A stretch of DNA of 64,000 nt. It comes from Streptomyces cucumeris (GTDB lineage: Bacteria; Actinomycetota; Actinomycetes; Streptomycetales; Streptomycetaceae). The translations under genes and the position numbers were made by a program. Location: contig NZ_JANCLX010000009.1 of assembly GCF_024295805.1 (NCBI RefSeq), positions 120,774-184,773 of the forward strand, in the 5' to 3' direction. The notes under the pieces are model-generated. The model was not told the origin of the DNA and searched no databases. It saw only the letters and a list, made by a program, of their open reading frames with translations. Shown here piece by piece: positions 17,301 to 25,500 of the stretch. Each line of letters starts with the position of its first letter. Position 1 is the first letter of the stretch.

Positions 17301-17652
17301 TCCCGCCGGCGGCGGGGCCCTGGGTCGGCGTCAGGGACGTCAGCACCGGCGCCGGGGACCCCACGAAGCTGAACGGCACACCATTGCTGGTGCCGTTCGG
17401 CGTGGTGACGGTGATCTGGACCGAACCGGTCCCCGGCGGGGAGACGGCCGTGATCTGGTTGGCCGAGTTGACCGTGAACGAGGTGGCGATCGTGGCGCCG
17501 AACCGTACCGCGGTCGCCTGCTGGAAGTTGGTCCCGGTCAGTGTGACGAGGGTCCCGCCGCCGGGCGCACCGGCGGCGGGGCTCACGGAGCTGATCACGG
17601 GAGGGGACGCCAGGGCCGCCGTGGGGCCGGTGTCCGCACCTGCAAAGGACAT
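14383..17652 (-). CDS. Large IPT/TIG repeat protein (13 repeats), no signal peptide
   Basis: A 1089-residue protein made almost only of 13 IPT/TIG immunoglobulin-like repeats of about 82 residues. Each has the pattern (V/L)xSVSPTQGPxxGG, GSGxxGATxVxFG, QITAVAPPG and TPGGTSNGVxYxY. Repeats 4-10 are nearly identical; the first, eleventh, twelfth and last are more divergent. There is no signal peptide, transmembrane segment or LPxTG motif, and the protein ends in GPGI. ATG 17652 is used; a TTG at 17658 sits at a better distance from AAGGAG. IPT/TIG domains occur in adhesins, glycan-binding proteins and phage-like fibres; the role here is unknown. It follows a smaller IPT/TIG gene by 41 bases. 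Confidence 0.85.
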   Translation of the reverse strand: MSFAGADTGPTAALASPPVISSVSPAAGAPGGGTLVTLTGTNFQQATAVRFGATIATSFTVNSANQITAVSPPGTGSVQITVTTPNGTSNGVPFSFVGSPAPVLTSLTPTQGPAAGGTAVTITGTSLSGATAVRFGATNAASFLVVSATQIVAVAPAGSGTVQVTVTTPGGTSNGLPFAFVPAPTVSSVSPNQGPGAGGNTVTITGSGFSGATAVRFGSTNAASYTVVSPTQITAVAPPGSGTVQVTVVTAGGTSNGVSYTYVAVPSLTSAVPNQGPASGGNNVTLTGSGLSGATSVMFGSTPATSFIVVSSTQVVAIAPPGTGTVQITVVTPGGTSNGVSYSYVVAPSLTSVSPTQGPAAGGNTVTISGSGLSGATSVLFGSTPATSFTVVSSTQITAVAPAGTGTVQVTVVTPGGTSNGVPYSYVVAPVLSSVSPTQGPAAGGNTVILTGSGFTGATSVLFGSTPATSFTVNSASQITAVAPPGSGNVQVTVVTPGGTSNGVSYSYVVAPSLTSVSPTQGPAAGGNTVTISGSGLSGATAVLFGSTPATSFTVVSSTQITAVAPPGSGNVQITVVTPGGTSNGVAYSYTSAPVLSSVSPTQGPPAGGNTVTLTGSGFTGATSVSFGSTPATSFTVVSSTQITATAPPGTGTVQITVVTPGGTSNGVGYTYTSAPVLISAVPSQGPTGGGNNVTLTGSGLSGATSVMFGSTPATSFIVVSSTQVVAIAPPGTGTVQITVTTPGGTSNGVGYTYTSAPVLSSVSPTQGPATGGNTVTLTGSGFTGATAVLFGSTAANSFTVVSPTQITVTAPPGSGTVQVTVVTPGGTSNGVSYTYTSAPVLTSISPSQGSVNGSNTVTLTGSGFTGATAVTFGFQPAVSFTVVSSTQITAVVPPGSAGAVPVTVTTPGGTSNSVTYIYLAIPALTSVVPNQGSTTGGTMVTLTGSGFLGATAVLFGSTPATSFTVVSATQIGAVAPPGTGTVQITVVTPGGTSNGVPYTYVPVPVLTAVIPVQGPTTPGATVTLLGTGLAATNGVLFGSTLVAFTVVSDGLVTATDPGGSAGPVSLTVTSPGGTSNAVTYTRVSGPGI
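14386..17604 (-). repeat. Tandem array of 13 about 246-bp coding repeats
   Basis: The IPT/TIG units repeat at about 246 bp. The segments 15433-15587 and 16663-16817 differ at one base over about 155 bp and lie exactly 1230 bp apart, five repeat units. This points to recent unequal crossover or gene conversion within the array. The array is a likely site of length variation between strains and of assembly error with short reads. Confidence 0.85.
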
Positions 17653-17693
17653 GCTCAACGTGCTTCTCCTTCGGCGGGTCGTCCCACTCGTGA

Positions 17694-18446
17694 TCAGATG
17701 CCGGGACCGGCGAGGTAGCTGAACTGGGTCGCGGCGGTGGCACTGCCCGCCGCGTTGGTGACGGTGACGTTGGCCGGACCGGGCTGCCCGTCCGCCGTGG
17801 GCGGCGTCACCGCGGACACGGTGGTGGAGTTGACGACGGTGAAGGGCGCGGCGATCCCGCCGAAGGTGACCGACTGGGTGGTGCCGAGGTTGGTGCCGGT
17901 GATGGTCACCGCGGTGCCACCGCTGGCCGGCCCCGAGGTCGGGGCGAAACCGGTGACGGTCGGCACGTCCACGTAGGTGTACGTCAGACCGTTGTTGCTG
18001 CCGCCCGCGGTGGTCACGGTCACCGGAACCGAACCGGCCGCGGCGCCCGCGGGGACCACGACCGTGAGGGTGCTGTCGGACACCACGGTGGGCGTGGCGT
18101 TGTTGGCGCCGAAGGACACGTTGGTCGCGGTGGACAGCCCGGTGCCGCTGATGGTGATGGTGTTGGTACCGACCAGCGGGCCGGAACTGGCGCTGAGGGA
18201 CGCCTTGAAGGGGGCGCCCACGTAGAAGAACTGGAGCGGGTTGCTGGTGCCGCCCGGGGTGGTCACGGTCACGTCGACCACACCGGTGCCGGACGGTGAG
18301 GTCACGGTGACCGAGGTGGGGGTGTTGGCGGTGATGGTGGCCAGCTTGCTGCCGAAGCGCACGGCGGTGGCTCCGGCGAGATTGGTCCCGGTGATGGTGA
18401 CCGTGGTACCGCCACCGGTGGATCCCTGGTTCGGTGAGATGGGCAT
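17694..18446 (-). CDS. Small IPT/TIG repeat protein (3 repeats)
   Basis: A 250-residue protein with three IPT/TIG repeats, more diverged from one another than those of the neighbour. It starts directly with the first repeat (MPISPNQGSTGGG), so there is no export signal. It ends in LAGPGI, sharing the GPGI terminus with the large protein downstream. The ATG has GGAG eight bases upstream. It is the first gene of a two-gene unit with the 13-repeat protein. The function is unknown; two partners with the same fold and C-terminus suggest they assemble or are exported together. Confidence 0.85.
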   Translation of the reverse strand: MPISPNQGSTGGGTTVTITGTNLAGATAVRFGSKLATITANTPTSVTVTSPSGTGVVDVTVTTPGGTSNPLQFFYVGAPFKASLSASSGPLVGTNTITISGTGLSTATNVSFGANNATPTVVSDSTLTVVVPAGAAAGSVPVTVTTAGGSNNGLTYTYVDVPTVTGFAPTSGPASGGTAVTITGTNLGTTQSVTFGGIAAPFTVVNSTTVSAVTPPTADGQPGPANVTVTNAAGSATAATQFSYLAGPGI

Positions 18447-18604
18447 GACGGTGTCTCCTCGAAGACGGCGTCCGGGGGACGCGGTGCCGAAGGGGATGGG
18501 TGACTGACTGCCCGCTCGTCGTGCACCTGGCGCCCGGGACCGACGAGGGATGCGGCGGCCGTCCCCTCGCCGACATCACCGGCGGGGACCTGCCGCGCAC
18601 ATTC

Positions 18605-18633
18605 AGTAATCCATCTGACGTAGTCCGCGACAA
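18605..18633 (-). promoter_or_regulatory. Possible promoter of the IPT/TIG unit
   Basis: On the minus strand TTGTCG (18633-18628) and ATTACT (18610-18605) are separated by 17 bases, in the most AT-rich part of the gap and about 160 bases before the first IPT/TIG start. The match to a housekeeping promoter is moderate. Confidence 0.35.
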
Positions 18634-18638
18634 GAAGG

Positions 18639-18653
18639 GTGACGGTACGTCAC
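18639..18653. promoter_or_regulatory. Palindrome GTGACG-N3-CGTCAC before the IPT/TIG promoter
   Basis: A perfect 15-base palindrome five bases upstream of the possible -35 box. Its TGACG-N3-CGTCA core is the same as in the six catabolic operators at 29-60 kb, but the outer bases are G and C reversed, and the neighbours are not catabolic. It may bind the same or a different regulator. Confidence 0.45.
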
Positions 18654-18768
18654 CCGAATGGCCGGGCGCGCGACGTGCGGAGCCCGTCGCGCCGGGTGCG
18701 CCGGGTCCGTCGCACCGCCCCTGGTCACCGCCGTCGCGCCCTACCCCGCGGAGAACACCCCACCGGGG

Positions 18769-20610
18769 TCACTTCTTCGAGGGCTTCTCCGACGGCTTCC
18801 CGGTCGCCTTCCCGGACGGGTTGGCGGACGGCTTGGCGGACGGCTTGGCGGCGCCGTCCGGTCCGTAGGCGCGCAGGAAGCGGTCGCGGAAGGAGCTCAT
18901 CTTCCACACCGGAGCCTTCGCACCGGGCTTCAGACCGTCATCCCAGTGCCAGTCGGAGATCCGGTCCAGCACCTTCTTGTCGTGGGCGACGATCGCCACC
19001 GGTACGTCCCGGCTGGCGTTCTCCCCGCTCACCCGGGCGAGCGGCTGGTGGTCGCCGAGGAAAACCAGCACGGTGTTCTTGCTGCCGTACTTCAGCACGT
19101 AGTCGATGAGGCTGTTGACCGAGTACTGCACCGAACGCCCGTACTCCGTGCGCACCTCGGTGGAGTCGGTGAACACGTCTGCGGGGTCCTTGCCCGTCTT
19201 CTCGATGGAGTCGTAGACCGAGCCGTCGCCGACCTCGCTCCAGGGCACGGTCCTGGGGATGGGTGCCCAGGGCTGGTGGCTGGAGGTCAGGATGATCTCC
19301 GACATCAGCGGCTTGTCGTGCTTCCTGCCGTGCTCCAGCCGCTCGAAGGCGCTCAGCGCGTACTGGTCGGGCATGGTGGACCAGCTGAACTTGGGCCCCT
19401 GGTAGCCCATCTCGCGCGAGTCGTAGACGTGGTCGAGGCCGTAGAACCGGGCCTCCGGCCAGCCCTTGGTGACCCCCGGCATGATGCCGACGGTCCGCCA
19501 GGCGCCGGTGCGCTTGAAGGCGCGGGTCAGGCTGAGGTGGTCGCCCGCGGTGACGGTGCGGTAGCGGCTCTGGTTGTCGATCCACAGACCGGAGAGGAAG
19601 GTGGAGTGGCCGAGCCAGCTGCTGCCGCCGTAGGTCGCGGAGGTGAGCCAGCCGCTCTTGGACGCGAAGCCCGCCTTGCGCAGCCGCTCGGTCTGCCGGT
19701 CGAGCACCTTGCCCACGCCGGGGGCGATCAGCGGGTCCTCGATGGCGGCGCGGCCGTAGCTCTCGATGAAGGTGAAGATGACGTCCTTGCCGCGCAGCCC
19801 GGTCAGCAGCTGGTCACCCGGGGTACTGCCGTAGGCGTCGACCTTGGCCTCCTTGGCGAACTTCCGCTCGTCCTCCAGGGTCTTGTTCACCCGCTCCGCG
19901 CGGTCCTGGACGCGCGCGACCGTGGTGCGGGACGCGAACGCCTGGCCCCCCGCGGACTGCACCCCGAACGCCGCGCAGACCACCCACACGGTGCCGAGCA
20001 CCAGGGTGCCCCGGGTCGCCACGGCGCTGTTGCGGGCCATGACGTTGCTGAGCCGGACGACCGCCAGCGCCATCAGGACGACCACCAGCGCGGCGAGCAC
20101 CACCGCGCCGATCGAGACGGCGGTGGCGGTCGTCGGACCGAGCGAGTCCTTCATGTACGACTGGGCGTCGTCCAGGAGGATCCAGTCCAGCACCACGTTG
20201 AAGCCGCGGCCGAGGAACTCGTTGAAGCCGATGTCCAGGGCGTTCAGGATGGTCAGCGCTCCGAGGACCGCGCCGCCCAGCGCCGCCACCACCCGCCGGG
20301 GCAGCGGCGGCAGGAGCAGCAGCAGCGCCGCGCCGAAGATCGCCTCCACGGGTATCCGCAGGAAGGTCTCGACGGTGAGCGCGGACAGCGTGGTGGGCAT
20401 CAGCAGGGCAAGGAACACCAGAGCGGCCGAGAGACCGGTGACCGTCCAGGCCACGGCCTTCGCTGCGGCCGGGTACCGCTGCCGCCAGCCGCCGGGCCCC
20501 GTCCGCCGCAGCCGGACACCGACGGTGTCCGCCGCGGCGCCGTCCTGGCCGGCGGAGGTCGTCTCGTCGGGCGTGGGCCGCTGACGAGAGCGCGAGAAGA
20601 GCGGCAGCAT
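18769..20610 (-). CDS. LtaS-like membrane sulfatase-fold protein
   Basis: A 613-residue protein with about five N-terminal transmembrane helices (to about residue 230) and an extracellular alkaline-phosphatase/sulfatase-fold domain, the architecture of lipoteichoic acid synthase. FTFIESYGR gives the metal-binding Glu, the Ser/Thr-rich SATYGGSSWLGHSTFLSG contains the likely nucleophile region, and LGDHQP supplies the Asp-His metal pair. The C-terminus is a Lys/Pro/Ser repeat tail (KPSAKPSANPSGK). It may transfer phosphoglycerol or a related phospho-group to envelope polymers. The start at 20610 has GGAAGGA eight bases upstream. It follows a GT-C-like membrane gene on the same strand. Confidence 0.82.
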   Translation of the reverse strand: MLPLFSRSRQRPTPDETTSAGQDGAAADTVGVRLRRTGPGGWRQRYPAAAKAVAWTVTGLSAALVFLALLMPTTLSALTVETFLRIPVEAIFGAALLLLLPPLPRRVVAALGGAVLGALTILNALDIGFNEFLGRGFNVVLDWILLDDAQSYMKDSLGPTTATAVSIGAVVLAALVVVLMALAVVRLSNVMARNSAVATRGTLVLGTVWVVCAAFGVQSAGGQAFASRTTVARVQDRAERVNKTLEDERKFAKEAKVDAYGSTPGDQLLTGLRGKDVIFTFIESYGRAAIEDPLIAPGVGKVLDRQTERLRKAGFASKSGWLTSATYGGSSWLGHSTFLSGLWIDNQSRYRTVTAGDHLSLTRAFKRTGAWRTVGIMPGVTKGWPEARFYGLDHVYDSREMGYQGPKFSWSTMPDQYALSAFERLEHGRKHDKPLMSEIILTSSHQPWAPIPRTVPWSEVGDGSVYDSIEKTGKDPADVFTDSTEVRTEYGRSVQYSVNSLIDYVLKYGSKNTVLVFLGDHQPLARVSGENASRDVPVAIVAHDKKVLDRISDWHWDDGLKPGAKAPVWKMSSFRDRFLRAYGPDGAAKPSAKPSANPSGKATGKPSEKPSKK

Positions 20611-20723
20611 GCCGAAGGTCCTTCCGTGCGGAGCCCGGTGGTGGCACGGCGGACCAGGCACGGGAGGTCGGACCGCCATCATCCGTTACGGCCCGGCGGC
20701 GGTCCGCGTTCAATCCCCCGGCG

Positions 20724-22622
20724 TTACGGAACCATCTCGTCCGGACAAGGCGTGCCACGCGGGAACTGGTACTTGCCCGCTATCCGGTACGTACCGGCGC
20801 GCGGGGCGTGCAGCACGGTCCACTCGTCCTCCGGCTGCCCCTCCTCCACGTGCTGGACCTCCTTGGTCAGACAGCCCTGGCGGTTCACCGGGAGCCTGTC
20901 GTCGCTCTCCGCCTTCGGGGCGTGGACGCTCTTCCCGTCCTTGTCCACCAGGCCGAGCCACGGCGAGTACGGCACGCGGATCAGCACCGGGCCCCGGGCG
21001 CGCACCTTGAGCACGAGCTGTTCGGCACCCGCGTGCTCCACGGTGGCCGGGGGCTCGGCGATCGGGGTGGGGTCCTTGACCTCGTACAGCTTCCAGTTGT
21101 CGTCGGACCAGACCTTCCGCAGATAGGGCAGGTCGGTGGCGAGGAGCTCGGCCTCCTCCTCGGCGGCGGTGTCCGGGTCGTCGGCGGGCAGCACCACGTA
21201 GTGCACGGCCCAGCGCTTGAGCCACCCGTGGTAGCTGGCCGCGTTCAGGGTGTCGTCGTAGAAGAGCGGGTTGCGGTCCAGGTCCCGCTGACGGTTCCAG
21301 CCGCGGGCCAGGTTGACGTACGGGGCGAGCGCGGAGGACTCGCGGTGGCTGCGCACCGGGACCACCTCGACCCGGCCCCGGTCGGCCTTCTCCCGCTTCA
21401 GCGCGTCGACCAGCGGCGCCAGCTCACGGGCCCAGGACGCGGAGGGGGTGGTGTGGATGATGTCGTCGGCGGTCTTGACCCCCTGCCACACGGTGACCGT
21501 GGTCAGGGCGAGCACCAGGCAAGTCCACCGGCGCCCGGAGGCGGTGGAGCGCAGCTCGGCCCGGGGCGGCCTGCTCAGCGACGGCAGCATCGCGATCAGC
21601 ACCACACCGCCGAAGATCATGCCGAGCCGGGAGATGTTGGTGCCGATCTGCGAGGGGATCAGCCAGGTGAGCACCACGCCCAGGGAGTAGAGCCCGGCAC
21701 CGACCCGGACCGTCGTCCAGGTCTTGGGCGCGCACAGACAGGCCGTGGCGCCCGTGATGAAGGGCAGTATCACCGAGCCGATACCCATCGGCTGCTCGCC
21801 GGAGAACGGGAACAGCCAGGCGGACAGGCCCACCACGATGACCGGGGTGATCCCGAGCGCGTACGCCGCGGGACGCCGCTTGGTCAGCCACAGCGCGGCG
21901 GCCACGACCCCCACGAACAGCCCGGCCACCGGGCTGGACATGGTCGACAGCGCGGCCAGCACCGCGGCCAGCAGGAACCGTCCGGTCCGGTGGTGCCAGC
22001 GGCGGGAGCGCCACCGCGCGGGCCAGGCGAAGATCACGGCCACCGCCGCGAGTCCGAACATGGCGCCGAGGCCGAAGGTCACACGGCCCGAGATGGCGTT
22101 GCAGGTGAGCGCGAACGCTCCGTACAGGGTCGGCCACATCGGCCGCCGCACGACACGGCTGCGCACCAGCAGCAGGGCCAGCAGCCCCGCCGACAGCGTC
22201 CCGGCGATCATCATCGTCGAGCGGACGCCGAAGACCGCCATCAGATACGGAGAGATGACGCTGTACGACACCGGGTGCATCCCGCCGTACCAGGCCAGGT
22301 TGTACGCCGAGTCGGGATGCTGGAGCGCGAACTCCGCCCACGCGTCCTGCGCGGCGAGGTCACCGCCGCTGTTCGCGAGCAGCGCCACCCACATCAGGTG
22401 CAGCAGCGCCGCGACGGCCAGGGCCGCGGGCACCGGATGGCGCAGCGCCCGCCAGGCGCGCCCGAACGGTCCTCTCCCGTCGGGGCCCCGGCTTCCGTCT
22501 GCGCCCCCCGCCGGGCCGTCCGGCTCGGCCGGCCAGCGCTGTGCGGGTACGCGTATTCGCGAGGCGGTGCTCTCCTCCGAGCTCCCGCCTTTGTCGGCCC
22601 GTGTCGGATCCACGGTGGTCAC
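20724..22622 (-). CDS. Multi-pass membrane protein, GT-C glycosyltransferase-like
   Basis: A 632-residue protein with about ten transmembrane helices followed by a soluble extracytoplasmic domain of roughly 230 residues. The first loop after helix one carries AAQDAWAEFALQHPDSAY with an acidic residue near the membrane, and HPVSYSVISPYLM follows, as in GT-C polyprenyl-phosphate-sugar transferases. No catalytic assignment can be made with confidence. The start is GTG 22622, with GGGGAG eight bases upstream; the upstream in-frame stretch is not needed. It lies 113 bases before the LtaS-like gene on the same strand, which hints at joint envelope-polymer modification. Confidence 0.7.
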   Translation of the reverse strand: MTTVDPTRADKGGSSEESTASRIRVPAQRWPAEPDGPAGGADGSRGPDGRGPFGRAWRALRHPVPAALAVAALLHLMWVALLANSGGDLAAQDAWAEFALQHPDSAYNLAWYGGMHPVSYSVISPYLMAVFGVRSTMMIAGTLSAGLLALLLVRSRVVRRPMWPTLYGAFALTCNAISGRVTFGLGAMFGLAAVAVIFAWPARWRSRRWHHRTGRFLLAAVLAALSTMSSPVAGLFVGVVAAALWLTKRRPAAYALGITPVIVVGLSAWLFPFSGEQPMGIGSVILPFITGATACLCAPKTWTTVRVGAGLYSLGVVLTWLIPSQIGTNISRLGMIFGGVVLIAMLPSLSRPPRAELRSTASGRRWTCLVLALTTVTVWQGVKTADDIIHTTPSASWARELAPLVDALKREKADRGRVEVVPVRSHRESSALAPYVNLARGWNRQRDLDRNPLFYDDTLNAASYHGWLKRWAVHYVVLPADDPDTAAEEEAELLATDLPYLRKVWSDDNWKLYEVKDPTPIAEPPATVEHAGAEQLVLKVRARGPVLIRVPYSPWLGLVDKDGKSVHAPKAESDDRLPVNRQGCLTKEVQHVEEGQPEDEWTVLHAPRAGTYRIAGKYQFPRGTPCPDEMVP

Positions 22623-22761
22623 TGTGGCTCTCCCCGTCTTCCCCCGAAGTCTGCCCCCATCGTCTTTCAACCCTGTACCGGCATCCCCGGGTTCGCCACG
22701 GGCGGGTACAGGCCGGGGACGGAGCGACGCTAGCACGCGTGGCGCGCGGCGAACCGTCTCG

Positions 22762-22790
22762 GGCCCCGGCGCGCTTTCCGCGCCGGGGCC
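22762..22790. terminator. Terminator hairpin after the DD-carboxypeptidase gene
   Basis: A perfect 12-base stem (GGCCCCGGCGCG and CGCGCCGGGGCC) with a five-base loop CTTTC. It lies 32 bases past the stop codon of the minus-strand carboxypeptidase gene, before the GT-C-like gene. Confidence 0.75.
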
Positions 22791-22821
22791 ACTCCGCTGC
22801 CTCCGGACCGGCCCCGCCCGG

Positions 22822-25500
22822 TCAGCCGATACGGGTCAGCTTCGACCCGAACGACGGCTCGGAGAGATCGTCCTGCAGCGCCACCGGCGCCTTCAGCTGC
22901 CCCGGACCGGTGCCGACGGTGACTTCACCGACGACCGTGCCCGCCTTGGCCGAGTGCGGAACGGTCTTCCCGCCGTCGGTCAGCTTCAGGTCCACGGTCA
23001 GTCCGGACCAGCCGACCGCCGTGAGGTCCTTGGTGGCGACGACCGGGGTCGTACCGCCGAGGCCGTCGTCCACATGACCGACGACATCGCCCTTCTTCAC
23101 CACCGTGGCCGAGGTCAGCCCGTTCTGCAATGCGGTGATGAGCTTGTAGCTGTTGGTCTGCACGAGCTGGAGGCTCTCGTCCAGGGTGCCGCCGCTGCGC
23201 TGCTCCAGCACCACACCGAGGATCCGCTGCTTCTTGCCCGCGACGGTCTTCTCGGCGCCCCACATCAGCGCACCGCCCGCCGGGGTGCTGGAACCGGTCT
23301 TGATCCCGATCACACCCGGCTTCACCAGCAGGTTGTTGTTGTTGTAGATCCGGTCGTCGAGACCGGGGATCTCGGTGTTGGGGGTGGCCACCACGGAACG
23401 GAACATGTCGAACTGCATGGCCGCCTTCGCCAGCTTGAGCTGGTCCTCGGCCGTGCTCTTGGTGGTCTCCTTCAGACCGCTGGGGTCGGTGTAGGTGGTG
23501 TTCTTCATGCCCAGGTCCTTGGCCGCGTCGTTCATCTTCGCGACGAACTTCTCCAGCGACCCCGCGTCCCAGCGGGCCAGCAGCCGGGCGATGTTGTTGC
23601 TGGAGTTGATCAGCAGGAGCTGGAGGAGCTGGTGCTGGGTGAAGGTCTGCCCCTCCTTGACCGAGGCGCGCGACTCGTCGGCGGAACCGGACTCATCGGC
23701 CGCCGTCTTGTCGATCTTGATGCGCGGGCCCTCGGCGTCGGCCTTCAGCGGGCGGTCCCTGAGCACCACATAGGCGGTCATCACCTTGGTGACGCTCGCG
23801 ATCGGCACCGGCTTCTGGGCACCGGAGGTGCCCAGGCTGCCCACGCCCGCGACCTCGACGGCGGACTGGCCCTGGCCGGGCCAGGGCATCGAGAGCTTGC
23901 CGCCCTTGAAGGAGTACGTGGCGTCGGCGGTGAGCTCCAGCGCCGGCTCCGGCAGCGGCCGCACGGCCTGGGCGACACCCAGGACGACCACGAGCAGCAG
24001 GAGCAGCGGCGTCCAGATCTTGACCCGGCGCACGGCCGTGCGCATCGGGGTCTCGGGCTTGGGCGGCGTATTGGTGAGCTGGGCCAGCAGATCGAGCGGC
24101 GCGGGCTGCTTGCCGTCGGCCGTCACCGGCGGCAGCGGCTGCTGCTTGGTCCGCTCGGCCTCCGTGAGCGCGGGGGGCGGGGCGGAGCCGTCGGCGGCGG
24201 GCGCGGACGGCGCTTCGGCGGACGCGCTCGCGGGCTCGGCGGGCTCGGTGGACTTCGTGGACTTGGCGCGCGGTGTGTCGGCCGAGCGAAGCGGTACGAA
24301 CTTGCTGGTCCGCTCGTTCTCGGACTCGGCGGGCTTCTTGGTGCCGGACTTGTCTGCACCGGGCTTGCCAGTGTCGGACTTCCCGGCGTCCGGCTTCTCG
24401 GCGTCCTCCTTGTCGCGGTCGAGCGCCTTGAAGGTCGTGGTCGGCCGGTCGACGGGGCTCGCGCCGTCCTTGCCGTCCTTGCCGTCCTTGCCGTCCTTGG
24501 GGGTGCGCTTGTCCGGCAGCACGCCGAAGGCGGCCGTGGCGCGGTCGACGGGCTTGTCCTCGTCGTCCCCGGCCTCGTCCTCGGCGTCTTCCTCGGCCTT
24601 GTCCTTGGCCTCGTCCTTGGCGGCGGAGGTGGACTTCAGCGTGCGGAACACCGCGGTCCGCTGATCGATCGACGGAGCGGACGGCTTGTCGCCGGATGTG
24701 TCGGCGTCGTCACCGGCGTCCGCGTCGTTGTCCTTGGCGTCCTTGGCGTCCTTGGCGTCCTTGGCATCGGCGTCGTCGGCCTTGTCCTCGGACCCGCTGT
24801 CCGCGGCGGTGTCCTCGGCGTCCGTGGCGGCGTCCGCATCGTCGTCCGTATCGGAGCTGGCGACCCAGGCCGCCACCGCCTGGCGCAGCCGGGCGTCACG
24901 CTCCCCGGGCGCGGCGTCAGCGGCAGCCGCCTTGCCGGATTCATCCGATTTGCCGGATTCGCTGTCCGGCGTTGCGCTCTCCTGCCCGGCCGCCCCGGCC
25001 TTGGGGCGGGTGGGCAGCCCCGAAGCCGTGGCCCCGGCTTCCGGTTCGGCCTCCGGCCCGGGCTCCGCCCGCTCCTCATCCGCAGCGTCGTCACCTTCGC
25101 CGGATTCGCCATCGCGAACGTCGGACGCCTCGCCGTCACCGGCACCGGCACCGGCACCGGAGGCGTCATCGGCCGTCGCGCCGTCCGCCCCGGCATCCGG
25201 TCGCTTGGATTCCGCTTCAGGTTCCGCTTCGGCGTCCGAGGAGCCCTCGGCACCCTCCGCGTCGTCCGCGTCCCGCGTGGTGCGGAAGACCGCCGTCGCC
25301 CGGTCCGCCTGTGGCGAACCGGCTTCCTCGGGAGCCGACTCGGGCTCGGCCTCCGGGTTGTCGGACGCGACGGCGACCGCCGACGCGCCCCCGGCCGCCT
25401 CCCCTTCCTGGAAGACCGCGAGCCGTGGATCACGCTCTCCCCGAGCCGTCTCCCCCGACGACTTCTGCTGCTCCGACTTGCCGGGGGACTCGCCCGCCAC
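22822..25500 (-). CDS. Membrane-anchored D-alanyl-D-alanine carboxypeptidase with acidic N-terminal region
   Basis: An 892-residue low-molecular-mass penicillin-binding protein. SVTK (SxxK nucleophile, residues 569-572), SSN (SxN, 633-635) and KTG (734-736) are intact, and a PBP5-type C-terminal domain follows. One transmembrane helix lies at about 496-513, so the first 495 residues are cytoplasmic. They are disordered, rich in Asp/Glu/Ala, contain KDAKDAKD and GKDGKDGKD repeats, and carry a recurrent (D/E)R-x-T-x-x-F motif, for example DRATAVFRT (66-74) and DQRTAVFRTL (279-288). The enzyme trims peptidoglycan stem peptides. The start is GTG 25500 with GAGGAGG upstream. The tail may be a phospho-regulated docking region. 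Confidence 0.88.
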   Translation of the reverse strand: MAGESPGKSEQQKSSGETARGERDPRLAVFQEGEAAGGASAVAVASDNPEAEPESAPEEAGSPQADRATAVFRTTRDADDAEGAEGSSDAEAEPEAESKRPDAGADGATADDASGAGAGAGDGEASDVRDGESGEGDDAADEERAEPGPEAEPEAGATASGLPTRPKAGAAGQESATPDSESGKSDESGKAAAADAAPGERDARLRQAVAAWVASSDTDDDADAATDAEDTAADSGSEDKADDADAKDAKDAKDAKDNDADAGDDADTSGDKPSAPSIDQRTAVFRTLKSTSAAKDEAKDKAEEDAEDEAGDDEDKPVDRATAAFGVLPDKRTPKDGKDGKDGKDGASPVDRPTTTFKALDRDKEDAEKPDAGKSDTGKPGADKSGTKKPAESENERTSKFVPLRSADTPRAKSTKSTEPAEPASASAEAPSAPAADGSAPPPALTEAERTKQQPLPPVTADGKQPAPLDLLAQLTNTPPKPETPMRTAVRRVKIWTPLLLLLVVVLGVAQAVRPLPEPALELTADATYSFKGGKLSMPWPGQGQSAVEVAGVGSLGTSGAQKPVPIASVTKVMTAYVVLRDRPLKADAEGPRIKIDKTAADESGSADESRASVKEGQTFTQHQLLQLLLINSSNNIARLLARWDAGSLEKFVAKMNDAAKDLGMKNTTYTDPSGLKETTKSTAEDQLKLAKAAMQFDMFRSVVATPNTEIPGLDDRIYNNNNLLVKPGVIGIKTGSSTPAGGALMWGAEKTVAGKKQRILGVVLEQRSGGTLDESLQLVQTNSYKLITALQNGLTSATVVKKGDVVGHVDDGLGGTTPVVATKDLTAVGWSGLTVDLKLTDGGKTVPHSAKAGTVVGEVTVGTGPGQLKAPVALQDDLSEPSFGSKLTRIG

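Larger units (their letters stand above)
18447..18768. other. 322-base intergenic region upstream of the IPT/TIG genes
   Basis: No gene is supported here. It holds the presumed promoter of the IPT/TIG unit (18605-18633), a palindrome at 18639-18653, and the downstream end of the sulfatase gene. Short ORFs in the region have no ribosome site or codon bias. Confidence 0.6.

Noticed and set aside
14386..17604. Regular repeats suggestive of a CRISPR or satellite array
   Set aside because: The units are about 246 bp, in frame and translate to IPT/TIG domains; there are no spacers or cas genes.
14383..18446. Phage or contractile-injection tail fibre locus
   Set aside because: IPT/TIG repeats can occur in fibres, but no tube, sheath, baseplate or AAA+ genes are nearby.
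14383..18633. Single 1416-codon frame joining both IPT/TIG regions
   Set aside because: Upstream of about 17652 this frame is the wrong frame of the smaller IPT/TIG gene: it becomes His/Arg-rich with no family match, while the correct frame (17694-18446) has a ribosome site and three repeats.
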